From contig NC_064437.1 in assembly GCF_023343835.1 (NCBI RefSeq), positions 26,511,001 through 26,575,000 on the forward strand: a stretch of 64,000 nucleotides of DNA, read 5' to 3'. The notes under the pieces were generated by a model. The model worked only from the letters and a program-made list of their open reading frames with translations, was not told the DNA's origin and ran no database searches. This DNA comes from Lagopus muta (Eukaryota; Chordata; Aves; Galliformes; Phasianidae). Positions within the stretch are counted from its first letter, which is position 1. Every line of letters starts with the position of its first letter. This document shows, piece by piece, positions 44,134 through 54,913 of this stretch. The position numbers and the translations under genes are program-made.

Positions 44134-47100
44134 AAAGGAAAAGGGTGAAGGCTGAGTCAGTTCACAGCAATCTGGCCTAGAAATGGCAGAGCATGAGGCC
44201 CAATGGGCAGGGAGCAGTCCAGTTCCAGTTTATCTGGGTCCCCCAGATGATGCTGTAAAAGAACAGCCTATCTGGTATAACTCAGATTCAAATTAAAATC
44301 AAAGACATCCTGTTTTTTTTTCTCTTTTCTCAGGACAAGAATATTGCAACAGGATGTGTGCAAATAGGCATACAGTAACTGGGGAAAAAAACTCCAGTGT
44401 GTGGAGTCTGAGAATATGTTCTGCAGGAAGAGTCTAATACATGGCAAAGCAACCCACGTCAAAATGCTTTTTCCAAAATGCTGACATATCCTACAATGGA
44501 GGGAAGGAGCAGATGGAAGCAGGAATTCCCCATCAGCTTTGTGTGCTGAGTACAGAGGGCCATTATGGGGAGCTCATGTTGAAGCTGCAACCAGCTTCTC
44601 TGGGCAGGCGCTAGGCCCACTTTTTCATCTGGCATGTGGTAAGCATGATGCTGTCACTGTCACCAGTAGTAATGACCTTTGAGACAGGTATCCATACAAG
44701 CTATGGGGCTTCCTCCATGGAGATGTCCAAAACATGGCCCTGGGCACACTTCTGGGTGGCTCTGCTGGAGCAGGATGGGACCAGATGGACCCAAAGGTCT
44801 CTTCTGACTCCAACCGTTTGCAATTCTGTGTGATTCTGTAATGAGATATGATACCATTTTTTGCCCAGAGAACTTGGTGGGAAAGTCTTCCTGGCAAAGG
44901 ACGAGGTGAATGTGCTCAGAGCCTTGCTGGATCTCACCTGAAGCACAGGCAGCCACGTCCTGCCAACCATATTCACCTGATGTTTGATACCCACAGCTGC
45001 TCCCAGGGTGTCTTGAGGTCTTGGTGATGGTGAGGTAAGAAGTCCAGCAGTGGCTGGTCTGACTTGCTGCAGGAGAAAGGCGGTGAGCCCTTTTCTCTCT
45101 TCCAGCACAGAGTTTTCTCATCATTTAGAGATAAATGTGCCAAAATGATTACAGATGAGCATTTGAGAAAAAATGCCTTGAGCCCACTGAGCTGGAGCAG
45201 GGAACAGTGCAGTACTGTGCCCTCCCAAGCAGGAAGGAAGAAAAAGAGGTGCTGCAGGGATCCAGCAGTCTTGTTTAGCCACAAAAGCCATCAAATTATT
45301 TGCCTGAAGTAGGGGATGAGTGCCACCACTGATGGCTACTTTTCTTGCTGCCTGACTCCCTTGGGAGACTGTCTCGGGGCAAATGCTGGCAGAGCTCTAT
45401 CAATTTCCAGCATGAATCTAGCCCCAAGCTTGTACTGCATGGCTGTATCTCCACTTCAATTAGAGCCTAAATATCAGTAACCAAAATAAACTCTTTGGTA
45501 AACAGAGGAGAGCGTGTTCCAGCTACACCCAATAGCTTGCTTTGGGCACAACTTTTGTTGCTGTGGGACCACAGATACAGTCAAGTAGGACAAGCTGAGC
45601 ATCAAAGGGCATGCAAGAAATATTTTCACTGTTCTGTCATGGAAAAGGTTCTGCTCTGCTGCTATCAGGACGTCAGTGGATTTTGGGGTGGTGCTTTGCT
45701 GCTTGTCCTCGGAGAGGTGCTGGTCCACTGCAGGGAGCAGGGATGGACACCCCCATGACCTGGGGTTAGGTCTAAGATAGCTTTTGAGAACCCCTACCTT
45801 GTGCAAAGCACATTAGACATGTCCTTGCACAAAGGAAGCTGGAAGCAAAGCTGCTCCTTCCAGTGTTCCCACAGTCCACAGGAGCTCATCTCCTTCCACC
45901 CTGGCCCCAAGGCTTTTCCCATTTCACCTCCCACCAGAGTGAGGTCTTTATTGACACAGTCTTTGCTGAGCTTTCTCCATGCACAGTACCCCAAAAATCC
46001 AGCCCTGTTTGGATGAGTGATGGTGGCACTGGGGAAATGCTTTGATTCAGATGTTATAAAAGCCAGAGAGAATGTGTTCTCCTCCAAATCTATAGATGCC
46101 TTGGCTTCATCCACCACTTAGGCTGGCTTTGATTTCCTAGAACCACCTGCTGGCAGAGATTAAGTCACACGCCCAAGGTCCCATGGGAGATGTGGGTGCC
46201 ACTGTTGGGGTGCAGTTGATCGATGTACTGAGCATCTCGTGGGCATTGCCCAAAAGTAACACAGGAGGGCATGTAGAGGTGTGAGCCTCTTGCTAGTGAG
46301 CACATCGGTTTTGAAACGGAAATACAGGCCCTGCTTCTTGTTTGAATAAGGTTGTAGGAGTGGATATCTGTGTTTGCTTGAGTCTGGTTGAGGCAGGAGG
46401 TGTGTGGCCCATTTCAGGAGGTGGCATTGTTTTAGAGACAACACAGTGCCTCATCGACCGTAATAAATACTGCTAAATATTTAAGGGCTTATAAATATTT
46501 CACAAGAATCCTTGAGTGGTTACTGATGGAGTTTAGTCAGGTGCTGAGCAAAGCTCCTCCCCTCTGTGGGTCAGGAGGATGAAACGAGATGCCTGAGAAG
46601 TCAAGGGGTCAGTGGGTGTTCCTCCACACTGTTGCAGAGCCCGTCCCAAATCAATGTAAAGGAAGCTGAGATGGGAGCATGGACAAATAGAATTTTCCCT
46701 GCTACGACATCCAGTGTCTCACCCAGAAGACTATAAACTATATTTGCCCTTGCTTGGCTGATCCTTCTGCTCTCCAGAGTCCAACAACACCACGCCAATG
46801 CAGGGGGAAGCAAAGCTGTCCCAAGTCCCATTGTCAGCTGCAATGTCCTGCAGAGAGTCCCACCAGCGACCTCATTGATCGCCAGAGCTAATTGCACATT
46901 CAGATCTTGGAGCAGAGGTGAAATGGAAGTATGAGGCAGCCTCTGCTCCTTGCTCGTGTAGCAGACCGCAGAAACAAAGCCTTTCAAGACCCTGTATGGG
47001 CTTTTGCTAGATGGGGGATTTTGCTTCTGCCCATCTGGAGATATATAATTTAAGGAAGAGGGGACAGGACAAGCTGTCCCTCCACTCACATCTCTCCCAG

Positions 47101-50100
47101 CCCTGTTTCAGGCAGCAAAAGCCTCGTTAAACTGCTTTGCACTTTGGTTGTCTCAACAAGTAAGAAAATGTGATTCCTGAAATTCAAGCCATTGAAACAA
47201 CACAAGAACAACAAAAACCCCAGCTCCTGCCTCTTCCTCACACTTTCCTTACCCAGATTGGCTCCTTTATCTCCAAAGCCTGTTTACATAACGCAGCAGA
47301 GCTGAGCACTGCGCCTTTGGAATAGCAAGGAATAAACAAGGAACAGCCCACTGGGATTTTTCATTGCTCAAATTCTCTTAAGAAGCAATGCAATTGAGAG
47401 TTTTACTTTTGATGGCTGAGTCCTCTTTCACTGTTTTTTATCAGAAGTATTCTTTACCTGTCTACTGATCGGCATATGAACTCTCCTCAATAACAGATGC
47501 AATGCAGGATATAGGAAAAATTCAACAAAGAGAGTAGGGAAGGGAAAATAGTGGATATTTACTGAATGTTAGATCTTTAGATTCACCCAATGCATCAGCT
47601 TTGTTTTTCTGCATGTGTCCAGGAGTTGGCACTGTGTGAAAGGGATCGAGCTGACAAAACGGGTGTAAAGCATGTAGGGTGCTGAGAACCCCTGTAAGAA
47701 GACCACATCTGAACAACAGGGCACAAGTTGCACCCACAGGGCTGAGGCAACGCAGGAGTCAATAAAGCAGTCTGCAAGAGATGATAGTCTGGATACAGAC
47801 AGACATGACAGATCTGATTAAAATCACCTATTCATTATCAATGATTGATAATGCAAACAACAACAACAACAACAAAAAGTGAGTAAAATCAGATGAATGC
47901 GAGACAATGAAATAACATCACCATGGTCCATTCTCTGGGGTTTGCCCACTGTGCTGCCTCTGAATCCTTCAGCCTCCAGACAGCTGGATCTCATGAGTGT
48001 CAGGCCTTAAAACCACCCTTTGGCAGGGCAGAGAGGTGAAGGAATGCTCTGCTAATCAAAGCTTGATGAGCAGAGGAGGAAATGGTGATGGAGGAGTGGC
48101 CATGTCAGAAAGAGTGGAGTTTGATAGGTGGCCAAACTTTGAAGTTGAAACAGACTGTGGATAGAGTGGCATAGAAACATATCAGTAAAACTGAATTTGT
48201 TGTGAAAAGTCATTTTCTGGAAGCCGGAAGGCTGCCTGTGAGTGGACAGTTCATGTGGAGATTCAGAACTTTATAGAGACAAAGCAAATGTCAGATGTGC
48301 CAAAACGGGAAATTATTGTGTTTGCAGAGAAACTCTTTGTTCTATAATTAAAGAAAGGGGGAGAAAAAAAATCAATATCAAAACATGGCACTTTGTCTGA
48401 TCTGATATTTGTTCCCCGTCCCAAGGCCCTGATGTTTCAATCTGCAGAAATAATCAGAAACCTGCTGAACTTCATGCATTCATGGAACAGACCAAGACCT
48501 TTCCCACAGAGTACTATGAAGAAGCTCGCCCAACAAAAGCTTTTGCTTTCAGCTTTTTTTTTTTTCTCTCCAGAGCTGAAATACTTAGAGTGACCCATGC
48601 TGGTCCTGGAGCATTTGACCTTGCAGAGGGACACCTTTAATCCCAGCATAGACCCAAGATTGCCTTCAAAGTGAATTGTATTCTGTTCTTGTTGTTTTGT
48701 TTATTTTAATTTATTTAAAATATGCTTTCTACCTTGCTCAATGGTTTCATGCTCTGGAGGAGGAATCCATGGAGTTTGAGTTCCCTGTGCTGGGGCAGGG
48801 TGGAGAAGTGATTTATTCGTCAGAGCAAGCAGACATTTGTCATCTGGAGGGGTGCCAGCACAGGCTTCAGTGTATTTACAGCACCATAAGGATTGAATTT
48901 TGCTTTTGACATTGGCCCGTTGGCTTTTGTCCTTTGGGTGGCCTTGCTTGCATAGTAGCAGGAAAACCTGCAGTGAAGCCAGGGTGGGTCTGCCATGGGG
49001 CAACTCAGCCTGCTACAAGGGAAGAGGACTAAGCACATATCCAGAGCTCAGTGTCTGGTGCTAGAAGGAAATTAAAGAGTATTTGTTTAAGTTTGGGACC
49101 TGCTTTCCTTCTCTGTGCATCTCTAGAGTATAAATGAGATGGATTTCCATCTCAGGCTGAAGCCAACCAATGACTGTGTTACATCTCATAACATGTTAGT
49201 GCTATGAGACTTAACACGAGATTCTGACCTCTTTCCTCCTGCCTTTCCTTCCCCTAGCATCCTAGGCTGAGTTTCTCATTGCCACATAAATACAGAACAC
49301 ACAACTCAAAATTGTGACTCAGAACATACGTACATCTCAAAGCACAGTTGATACCACAAATAACTCAGAGTGTTTTTGGGGCTATGTGGGTGTTGTCACA
49401 GCCCTTTAATATGGATGGATGTACAGCGCAATATCTCACCTCCTTTTTTATTATATGCTATATTTGTATTTTATTAATTATTTCAATCAGCATATTTGTT
49501 TTATAGACAGAGACGTGAATCAGACTCATTTTATGAGTCCCACTGAGCCAGCCGTGGAACTGGCAGAGTACCGATGGAGCCCTGTTGAGGTAAGTTCTAT
49601 TCCACACAGATGCAAGGGGTCAGTCATGAGCTGCAGCTTCAGGTCTGAGGTTGTAACAAAATCCCAGCTTCCTGGGAACTCAAACATAAGGGTGATACTG
49701 AGTCTGAAATTCACATCAGGTGGAAAAAAATAACAATGGAGAAATGTTTTCCCCATCAGAAAGTGCTTTCAAATAATTAACATGTCTCTTACTCAGGCAA
49801 AAATCAGGCTGGGCTTCAGCCTGAATAAAACACGACAGGATCCAAACTGAGAACTGAGCATACAGTGGTACGTCTGTTACAACACATCAGTGCAAGTCTT
49901 ATATATCCTCTAAGCTTAACAAGTGCCACGACTTAAAAAGATAAATTGCATCTCTTTAAATTAAGCAAATGATCCTAACTGGCTCATCAAACCCAAATAT
50001 TTGTCTGACAATAAAGACAATCATTTTGCACAAATTCAGCTGTTGGAAATACAATATTTACAGGATGGAGTACTGTTTTTCTAGGCTCTCACAGCACAGA

Positions 50101-52849
50101 GCTAAGAAAGTAGCACAAGTTTTGGTCAGTATTCCCTTGCCCTCATGTGATTCTTCTTTTAGACATGGGAGCATGGGGGTCCTCAAACAAGAATGAATAG
50201 GGATTTAAAAGTCAGATTCCATGTAGATGACTCATATATCCCTATTCAGGCATCTCAGAACTTTACAGGCCAAGATCTCTCCAGGACATACAGAACAAAA
50301 ATTCCACATGAAGCCATGTCTTCCTGAAAGATTTCTGAATCTTGTTTATAAGCCTCCAAGTGACAGAATACCTTTTCTTACTTGTTGATTAGCTTTGCCC
50401 AAAAGCACACACCAATTTTCTAGTTTGAAGTTGTGCGGTACCCCAACTTGTTCCAGCACCTCCTCATCTTCCTCTGCTAAGTAAAGCAGCCTCCTTCCGT
50501 CACATGTCCCTCCCCCATGCAGACACTCACAGGCCATGATCTCGTCGCTCCTTAACGGCTTTTGTAGATCTAGATGGAGCCTCTCTCAACTCTCACCATA
50601 AAGCCTGTTTCCGGAGCTAATGCAATTCTTGTTACTGTTATTCCAGGAAGGGTTTTGCTAATGCAGTACGTAAAAATAATACTACCTATCTTCCGTGCTT
50701 GATATTTCTCTGCTTGCATGCACCAGGATTGCATTTGTTGCTTTATTTACAGCACCACGCCGTTTATATTCAGTGGGCTGTGTACAATCGTTCCTCAGTT
50801 CTTGACAACATCACTGTTTGGCACAAGACGTTTGCTTGCCTATTGTTTATATTCGATGTACATTCCTCCTTACTGGCCACATGACTTTGCATTTGACCTC
50901 GCTGTTTGAGCAAGACCTTCCTATCAAACAACCCAAGTCAGGCAGCACAACCTGATCTTCATTAATTCCAATTATATCCTGTTTGTGATCACTGCCATTT
51001 TTTACCTGAACCTGAAGAGGTTATATATTTTATTATGAGAGACTGATAAAGATATGAAAAATACTGTGTCAAAAATTAAAAAATAAAAAAAATCATTGGG
51101 AATCTGAAAATATCTACTGTGTGCTGTTATTTCACTGATTGTTATTTTCTAAAATAAGTGTTTTACTAGTATTTAGTCCAGTGAATATGGGTCACATTGA
51201 TATTTTTAGTATTACTTTTCCTGATCACAGTGTCATCTAAGACAAAATAATGTGTATTTCAAAATCTGTTTTAACAATAGTTACTTCTATTGAACCGAAT
51301 CTCTACAATTTCATTTAATTATGTCTTGATTTTAAAATAGTTCCTCTTCTTCCTTTTTGTTTGCAATTGTTTTTAGATTAGGGAATATATTTTTTTTGAA
51401 GTTTTCATTGTATTATTGTCCAGTAACACAGTCTGCTTGCACTTACAAAATGAAATTACAGCGTGATCTTTTCCATCTAGAAAGCTATTATTTTCTAGGC
51501 TGCTGACCATCTCATTACGATCTGTAAAAACAAAGCCTGACGCAGAAATACCCCAAGCTGATTTCAATTATTTTTCTTCTTAGAAATCTATGTACAGCTT
51601 ATAGAAACCCTAGGGATGCTTCCCCAGCACTATCAAGAGATCGTCGGCATCTGCTCCCTCATCAGACATCAAGGATGTCTCCTTTCTCTGTACTACAGAA
51701 AGGTATGTTAAAGGAGATGATCTTTCTGCTCCCATTTCATTTGGTGGTTGGTAGTGGACACTTCACAGTAACAGGACCCCCTTCTCCAGGTAAGTTGCTG
51801 CTTGTAGATGGATCTCAAGGCATTTCAAGCTTTATCTGAGTGGTCAGTATTTATGTCATGTCAGACTGCCTTTCACAGAGACTGCCCTTCCTCCTTCTCT
51901 CCCTCTTTCCCTCCCTCCCTCCTGTCTTGCCTGAACAGGCTGTAGCAGTGGTTTTAGCATCTCCATCATTTGGATCTCATGGATGCTCAGTAATATCAAT
52001 CATCTCACATGAAGGTTTCCAATTACTTTGACTCATTATCAGCTGAAAAGCTGGATAGTCTAATATTTCAAATAACTGCCTGTGATTTTCTTCACTTCCA
52101 GCAAACCTGGCTTTAGCTGCTTGGCCCAGTCCCTCCCTCCTCAGCCAGGGAGGAAATAAAAGTGCTGCAGAGACCGCAGACTTGCAGACCCTATGGATGA
52201 GCGGCAGCTTATAAACACAGACAAGAGTCCTTGCCAGAACCGAACCCGGGGGTTTTGTGGGGGCAGAGCACTTCAAGGGGAATGAAAGCAGAGAACTCTC
52301 GCAGCTTACGTGAAACGCAAATACAACCCCAGCCTGGATTTCATCCTTTCTCCCACGATACAGAAATCAGTCTCCTCGCCTCATCTCCCCATCGTGGGGC
52401 CGTTTTCCGCGGTGGCCGCCGGGTTGATTGCCAGCACCGCGCCACCACCTCATCCTCCTCGGACAGCGCTCGGCCGGCCCGGCCCCGAGCCCCCCGCCCC
52501 GATGTGCCGCCGCTCTTCCAGAACCACCCGCCGCGGACAGCGCGCGGCCGCTGCGCCCCCGGAGCCGCCCCGGCCCTGCGGTGCCGCCGCCCCCGCCCGC
52601 GGCGCCTTCAGCACCACCGAGCGCGGACAGCACCCGGCCAGGGGGCGCCGCAGGCGGCCCGGTGAGACGTGCTGCCCCCGATGCCTCCGTCGGAGCTCCT
52701 CTGGACCCCCGGGGAAATCCCCAGCCCCTCCCCGACCCCCTACCGCTGTCCCGGCGGGACTCACCGAACATCTGGATGTGGCCCTTGGTGATGGGATTGA
52801 AGGTGCCGCAGGACAGCAGGATAACGTGGGTCTTGGTGGTCTCCGTCAT
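33675..52849 (-). CDS. NMNAT2: NMNAT2 nicotinamide mononucleotide adenylyltransferase 2, complete
   Basis: Makes NAD+ from NMN and ATP on Golgi and axonal vesicles; a labile axon-survival factor whose loss activates SARM1. Eleven coding exons in transcript order: 52849-52765, 39176-39088, 38604-38537, 38200-38122, 37635-37509, 36902-36822, 36731-36687, 35994-35918, 34672-34571, 33997-33930, 33777-33675. All borders are GT-AG and the sum is 924 bases (307 codons plus stop), exactly the human length. Residues 15-23 contain [10 protein letters not shown] (nucleotidyltransferase nucleotide-binding loop); SSTKSR near the C terminus is the second ATP-binding motif. Cys164-Cys165 (RICCVRPP) are the palmitoylation sites of the central isoform-specific region. 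The protein is nearly identical to human. The start ATG has A at -3 and opens [12 protein letters not shown]. Confidence 0.98.
33930..33997 (-). CDS. NMNAT2: NMNAT2 exon 10
   Basis: Encodes [22 protein letters not shown] and two bases of Arg; carries most of the conserved S-T-x-x-R ATP-binding motif. Confidence 0.97.
34272..34540 (+). mobile_element. CR1 LINE 3' fragment, decayed
   Basis: TTATGAGGAGCAGCTGAGG near the start and GGTCCCTTCTAACTGAGGAT, then CCATGATTCT at the end, resemble CR1, with the middle lost or replaced and a 13-base G run at 34373-34385. In NMNAT2 intron 9. Confidence 0.6.
34373..34385 (+). repeat. 13-base G homopolymer
   Basis: Uninterrupted G run inside the decayed CR1 of NMNAT2 intron 9. 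Runs of this length are prone to sequencing length error. Confidence 0.9.
34571..34672 (-). CDS. NMNAT2: NMNAT2 exon 9
   Basis: 34 codons in phase 0, [17 protein letters not shown] through SILRKYK. Confidence 0.97.
34673..35917 (-). other. NMNAT2: NMNAT2 intron 8
   Basis: 1.2 kb between coding exons 8 and 9, with a 12-base G run at 35449-35460 and a T-rich part near 35600-35690. Nothing else was recognised. Confidence 0.75.
35918..35994 (-). CDS. NMNAT2: NMNAT2 exon 8
   Basis: Encodes (E)[15 protein letters not shown] through [13 protein letters not shown] is the conserved nucleotide-binding strand-loop of the family. Confidence 0.97.
36687..36731 (-). CDS. NMNAT2: NMNAT2 exon 7 (45-base micro-sized exon)
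   Basis: Encodes (D)[14 protein letters not shown] plus one base of Glu. Short but flanked by good splice sites (CCTCCCAG, GTGAGT) and required for frame. Confidence 0.95.
36822..36902 (-). CDS. NMNAT2: NMNAT2 exon 6: palmitoylation cysteines
   Basis: Encodes (A)[26 protein letters not shown] plus one base. Contains Cys164-Cys165, palmitoylated in mammals for vesicle anchoring. Confidence 0.97.
37509..37635 (-). CDS. NMNAT2: NMNAT2 exon 5: isoform-specific linker
   Basis: Encodes [18 protein letters not shown] through [10 protein letters not shown] plus one base, the membrane-targeting region unique to isoform 2. Confidence 0.97.
38122..38200 (-). CDS. NMNAT2: NMNAT2 exon 4
   Basis: Encodes [15 protein letters not shown] through HHRDLMK after completing Arg81. 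Contains the conserved W-x-T region of NMNATs. Confidence 0.97.
38537..38604 (-). CDS. NMNAT2: NMNAT2 exon 3
   Basis: Encodes [19 protein letters not shown] through DWI plus two bases of Arg. Confidence 0.97.
39088..39176 (-). CDS. NMNAT2: NMNAT2 exon 2
   Basis: Encodes (E)[17 protein letters not shown] through HDSYGKT. Residue 58 is Thr where the recalled human protein has Gln, immediately before the splice junction. Confidence 0.97.
42291..42614. repeat. Telomere-like minisatellite, ~26-bp unit, ~12 copies
   Basis: Degenerate tandem units of 25-33 bases with approximate consensus TTTTGGGTTAGGGTT followed by AAGGGTTACCA. Many units contain GGGTTA or TTAGGG words. Unit starts include 42321, 42347, 42374, 42399, 42432, 42458, 42491, 42517, 42543, 42570 and 42596. 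Confidence 0.8.
44102..44130 (+). repeat. (AG)n microsatellite, ~14 units
   Basis: Uninterrupted AG dinucleotides followed by an A/G-only tail to about 44147, a purine-only tract of about 45 bases. Confidence 0.95.
44720..44840 (+). mobile_element. CR1 LINE 3' end fragment
   Basis: CTGGGTGGCTCTGCTGGAGC, GTCTCTTCTGACTCCAACC and the end TGTGATTCTGTAATGAG match the CR1 terminus. Confidence 0.7.
47833..47853. repeat. Perfect 21-bp palindrome
   Basis: Two 10-base arms, CATTATCAAT and ATTGATAATG, are exact reverse complements around a single G. A CAA repeat follows at ~47856-47873. Confidence 0.9.
52517..52544 (+). promoter_or_regulatory. Second RE1-like pair, same spacing, weaker
   Basis: TCCAGAACC (52517-52525) and GGACAGCGCG (52535-52544) again lie 9 bases apart. 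The left half is imperfect. A third right half, GGACAGCGCT, stands alone at 52461-52470. Confidence 0.35.
52607..52634 (+). promoter_or_regulatory. RE1/NRSE-like site with 9-base spacer
   Basis: Left half TTCAGCACC (52607-52615) and right half GGACAGCACC (52625-52634) match the REST half-sites. They are separated by 9 bases instead of the canonical 2. Expanded spacing of this size is a known class of REST-bound element. Position is about 130 bases into NMNAT2 intron 1. Confidence 0.55.
52637..52650 (+). promoter_or_regulatory. CTCF-core-like motif
   Basis: GCCAGGGGGCGCCG matches the CCAGGGGGCGC core of CTCF sites and lies three bases from the RE1-like element. Motif match only. Confidence 0.4.
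52765..52849 (-). CDS. NMNAT2: NMNAT2 exon 1 coding part
   Basis: Encodes [28 protein letters not shown] plus the first base of Glu29. It lies in a CpG island; the donor is GTGAGT (plus-strand ACTCAC). Confidence 0.98.
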
Positions 52850-54868
52850 GGTCCCGGCCCGGCCCAGCCCCAGCCGCTTTTTGTGTCTCGGTGCGGCTGC
52901 GGCGGCGGGAGGGAAGGAGGGAGGGAGCGGGGCCGGGGCGGGAGAGAAGGCGGGGCCGTGGCTGCGGGAGCGGGGATGGAGCCGAGACCTCCCCCCGCCC
53001 CCGCCCGGGGCTGGCGCGGGCAGCCCGGGGTACACAGACCCCGCCGCCGGTACGGGGACACGCGAGGGTGCAAGCTGGCTTGCCCACGCACAGGTAACAC
53101 GGGGATACAAGTGGACATGCGTTGCATCAGCTGCCCAAGGAATGGGGGCAGTGGGCAGGCACCCCCTGCATTCACCCGCACAAACTCGGTGTTTGGGTGC
53201 AGCCACGCGGAGTGCCTCCGTGGTCCTGCTCAAAGGCCCTGGAGATCCCCGCCCTTTTCTAGGGCTCCAAGGAGAAAACACCCTGGCGGGCACCAAACAC
53301 CTCCCTTTCACCAGCTGAAGGAAGTGAAATTTCCATAGATGGGCCAAAAAACAGTCTTTACTGCAAGGTAAACTAACACGAGACCGACTGTTTTCATTTC
53401 TCATTTGTGTTCCTCAAGACAGAGCTGTGGGCAGTTGCCTTCAGGCTGCCTTTAGTTGCTGCTTCTCCCCATTTCCCAAACAAAGCCTTTTCTCCCAGCA
53501 GGGAGTTGTTGGAGTTATTTGCTTCCACCCAGTTTTCCTTTCCCTTCCTCTATCTGTTAAATCCATTGCCCTCCTCTGTCACACCCCTGAGCAGCATACA
53601 AGGCAGCACCCCTGGGGAAGAAACCCAAGAAGTCCCTGAGTTGCTCAGAGAACCCCTAAATCCTTCAGGTACAAATCTGGATTAGGTCAGTCATTAGGTT
53701 AAGTGTGCACAGTGGCCCCTAACTCACGTGAAAGGCTAAAAGTTCCCTGAAAATAATGGCATCACATGTGCAAGAAAGGCCAGGGAAGCAGAGCCACCTT
53801 CTTCCATTGGTTGTGTGGGAAGAACAGTGATAAAAAAATAAAAATAAAAAAATCAAATGAAGAAATAACATCATCAGGAAAGACGTGGTGCACTTTTAGG
53901 TTGTCTCAGCAGTGGTGCTGTGCCTTCTCCCTAGCTCTGTAAGGACATCTGATATTTCAGAGAACGGGGTGAGATTTGGAGGTTTGTGCTGGGCTCTTCT
54001 TTGTGCTGCACATCCTTGCTTGCCTCGAAAGGCAGTGTCACTGCTTCAGAGGAGTGGCTCTCTGCAGTTCAGTGCTGCACAGCTCTGCCTTTAAAACTAC
54101 AGCCTTTAATTAGCATTTATCAGCCTCAGGGTGACAGCAGAAAAAGAGGGCATTCCTCAAGCCTCTCTTGGTCATACTTGTGTGCTCATGTGTGTGTGCT
54201 CTTGTGCATCTGTCTTCATAAAACTTGTTCTCTTTTTTTTGGTTGAAGTTAGCCAACAGCTTCAAAAGTTATCTGTGAGACTGAGGGACGGACACCCCTT
54301 CCTCAGAAACCAGGCTGAGGAATGGCATCGTGAGCTCTCTTTGCTGTGAGCTCTTTTGCACTGAAGCACTGATGAAACATCAGCGCCTTATTTGTTTGTT
54401 TGTTTGTTTGTGTGGGTCTTTTTTCCCCCAAAGCTGATCGAGTGCTACGTTGATTTTTTCCCCTTACTATTTAACAAGTGAAGTGCCTGGATGTGGCAAC
54501 CTCACACGCTCAGTCCCCTCTGGGTGGGAACGTGACTGCTGGATGAGGCACTGGAGGGGCACTGGGTGACCTGAATTCACAAGCTTTTGGCACTGAACTA
54601 GGAGGTGGCTCTGCACAAGCTGCTTTCCACATTGCTCTCATTCTGTTGTGCATCCTCTCATAGGAAATAAGCTGAAGCACAGGCAAAACACTTGTAAAGC
54701 AATTTTTTGTTAATCTTAACTCTACTGCCACTATGTTTATGTAGGAAATGCTTGTGCAGAGATCTTTTCCCTATAGCCTTCCATAGGAGGCACAACCTGC
54801 ACCTGCAGGTGCTGCTGTTAGCTACAGAAATGGGGAAAGTGAAAAAATGTGCTTCTCTGAGGAGCGCA

Positions 54869-54913
54869 GGGTGGATGAGTGCTGGGTGGATGAGTGCCGG
54901 GTGGATGACAGAT
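54869..54913 (+). repeat. 15-bp tandem repeat, 3 copies
   Basis: Three consecutive units beginning GGTGGATGA; the first two differ by a single base and the third diverges at its end. Intergenic. Confidence 0.85.

Larger units (their letters stand above)
39177..52764 (-). other. NMNAT2: NMNAT2 intron 1, 13.6 kb
   Basis: Largest intron in the window. Contents recognised: telomere-like minisatellite (42291-42614), AG repeat (44102-44130), CR1 3' fragment (~44720-44840), 21-bp palindrome and CAA repeat (47833-47873), AT-rich stretch (~51000-51600), and a CpG-rich end with RE1-like and CTCF-like motifs. No conserved reading frame was found. Confidence 0.85.
52390..53060. promoter_or_regulatory. 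NMNAT2: NMNAT2 CpG-island promoter
   Basis: A dense CpG, G+C-rich block spans exon 1. On the upstream side (52850-53060) it contains several GC boxes (GGGGCGGG-type, for example near 52927-52955) and no TATA box, typical of a dispersed promoter. The transcription start is inferred to lie within ~250 bases of the ATG. Confidence 0.75.

Noticed and set aside
50640-51010. Unclassified block in NMNAT2 intron 1 that looked element-like
   Set aside because: No terminal repeats, coding remnant or known repeat phrase recognised; needs comparison data to say anything.
52310-53404. Long open frames on both strands over the NMNAT2 island (up to ~345 codons)
   Set aside because: G+C-rich sequence has few stop codons in any frame. 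The only conserved segment is the 28-codon NMNAT2 exon 1; the rest is Pro/Gly/Arg/Ala-rich and resembles no protein.
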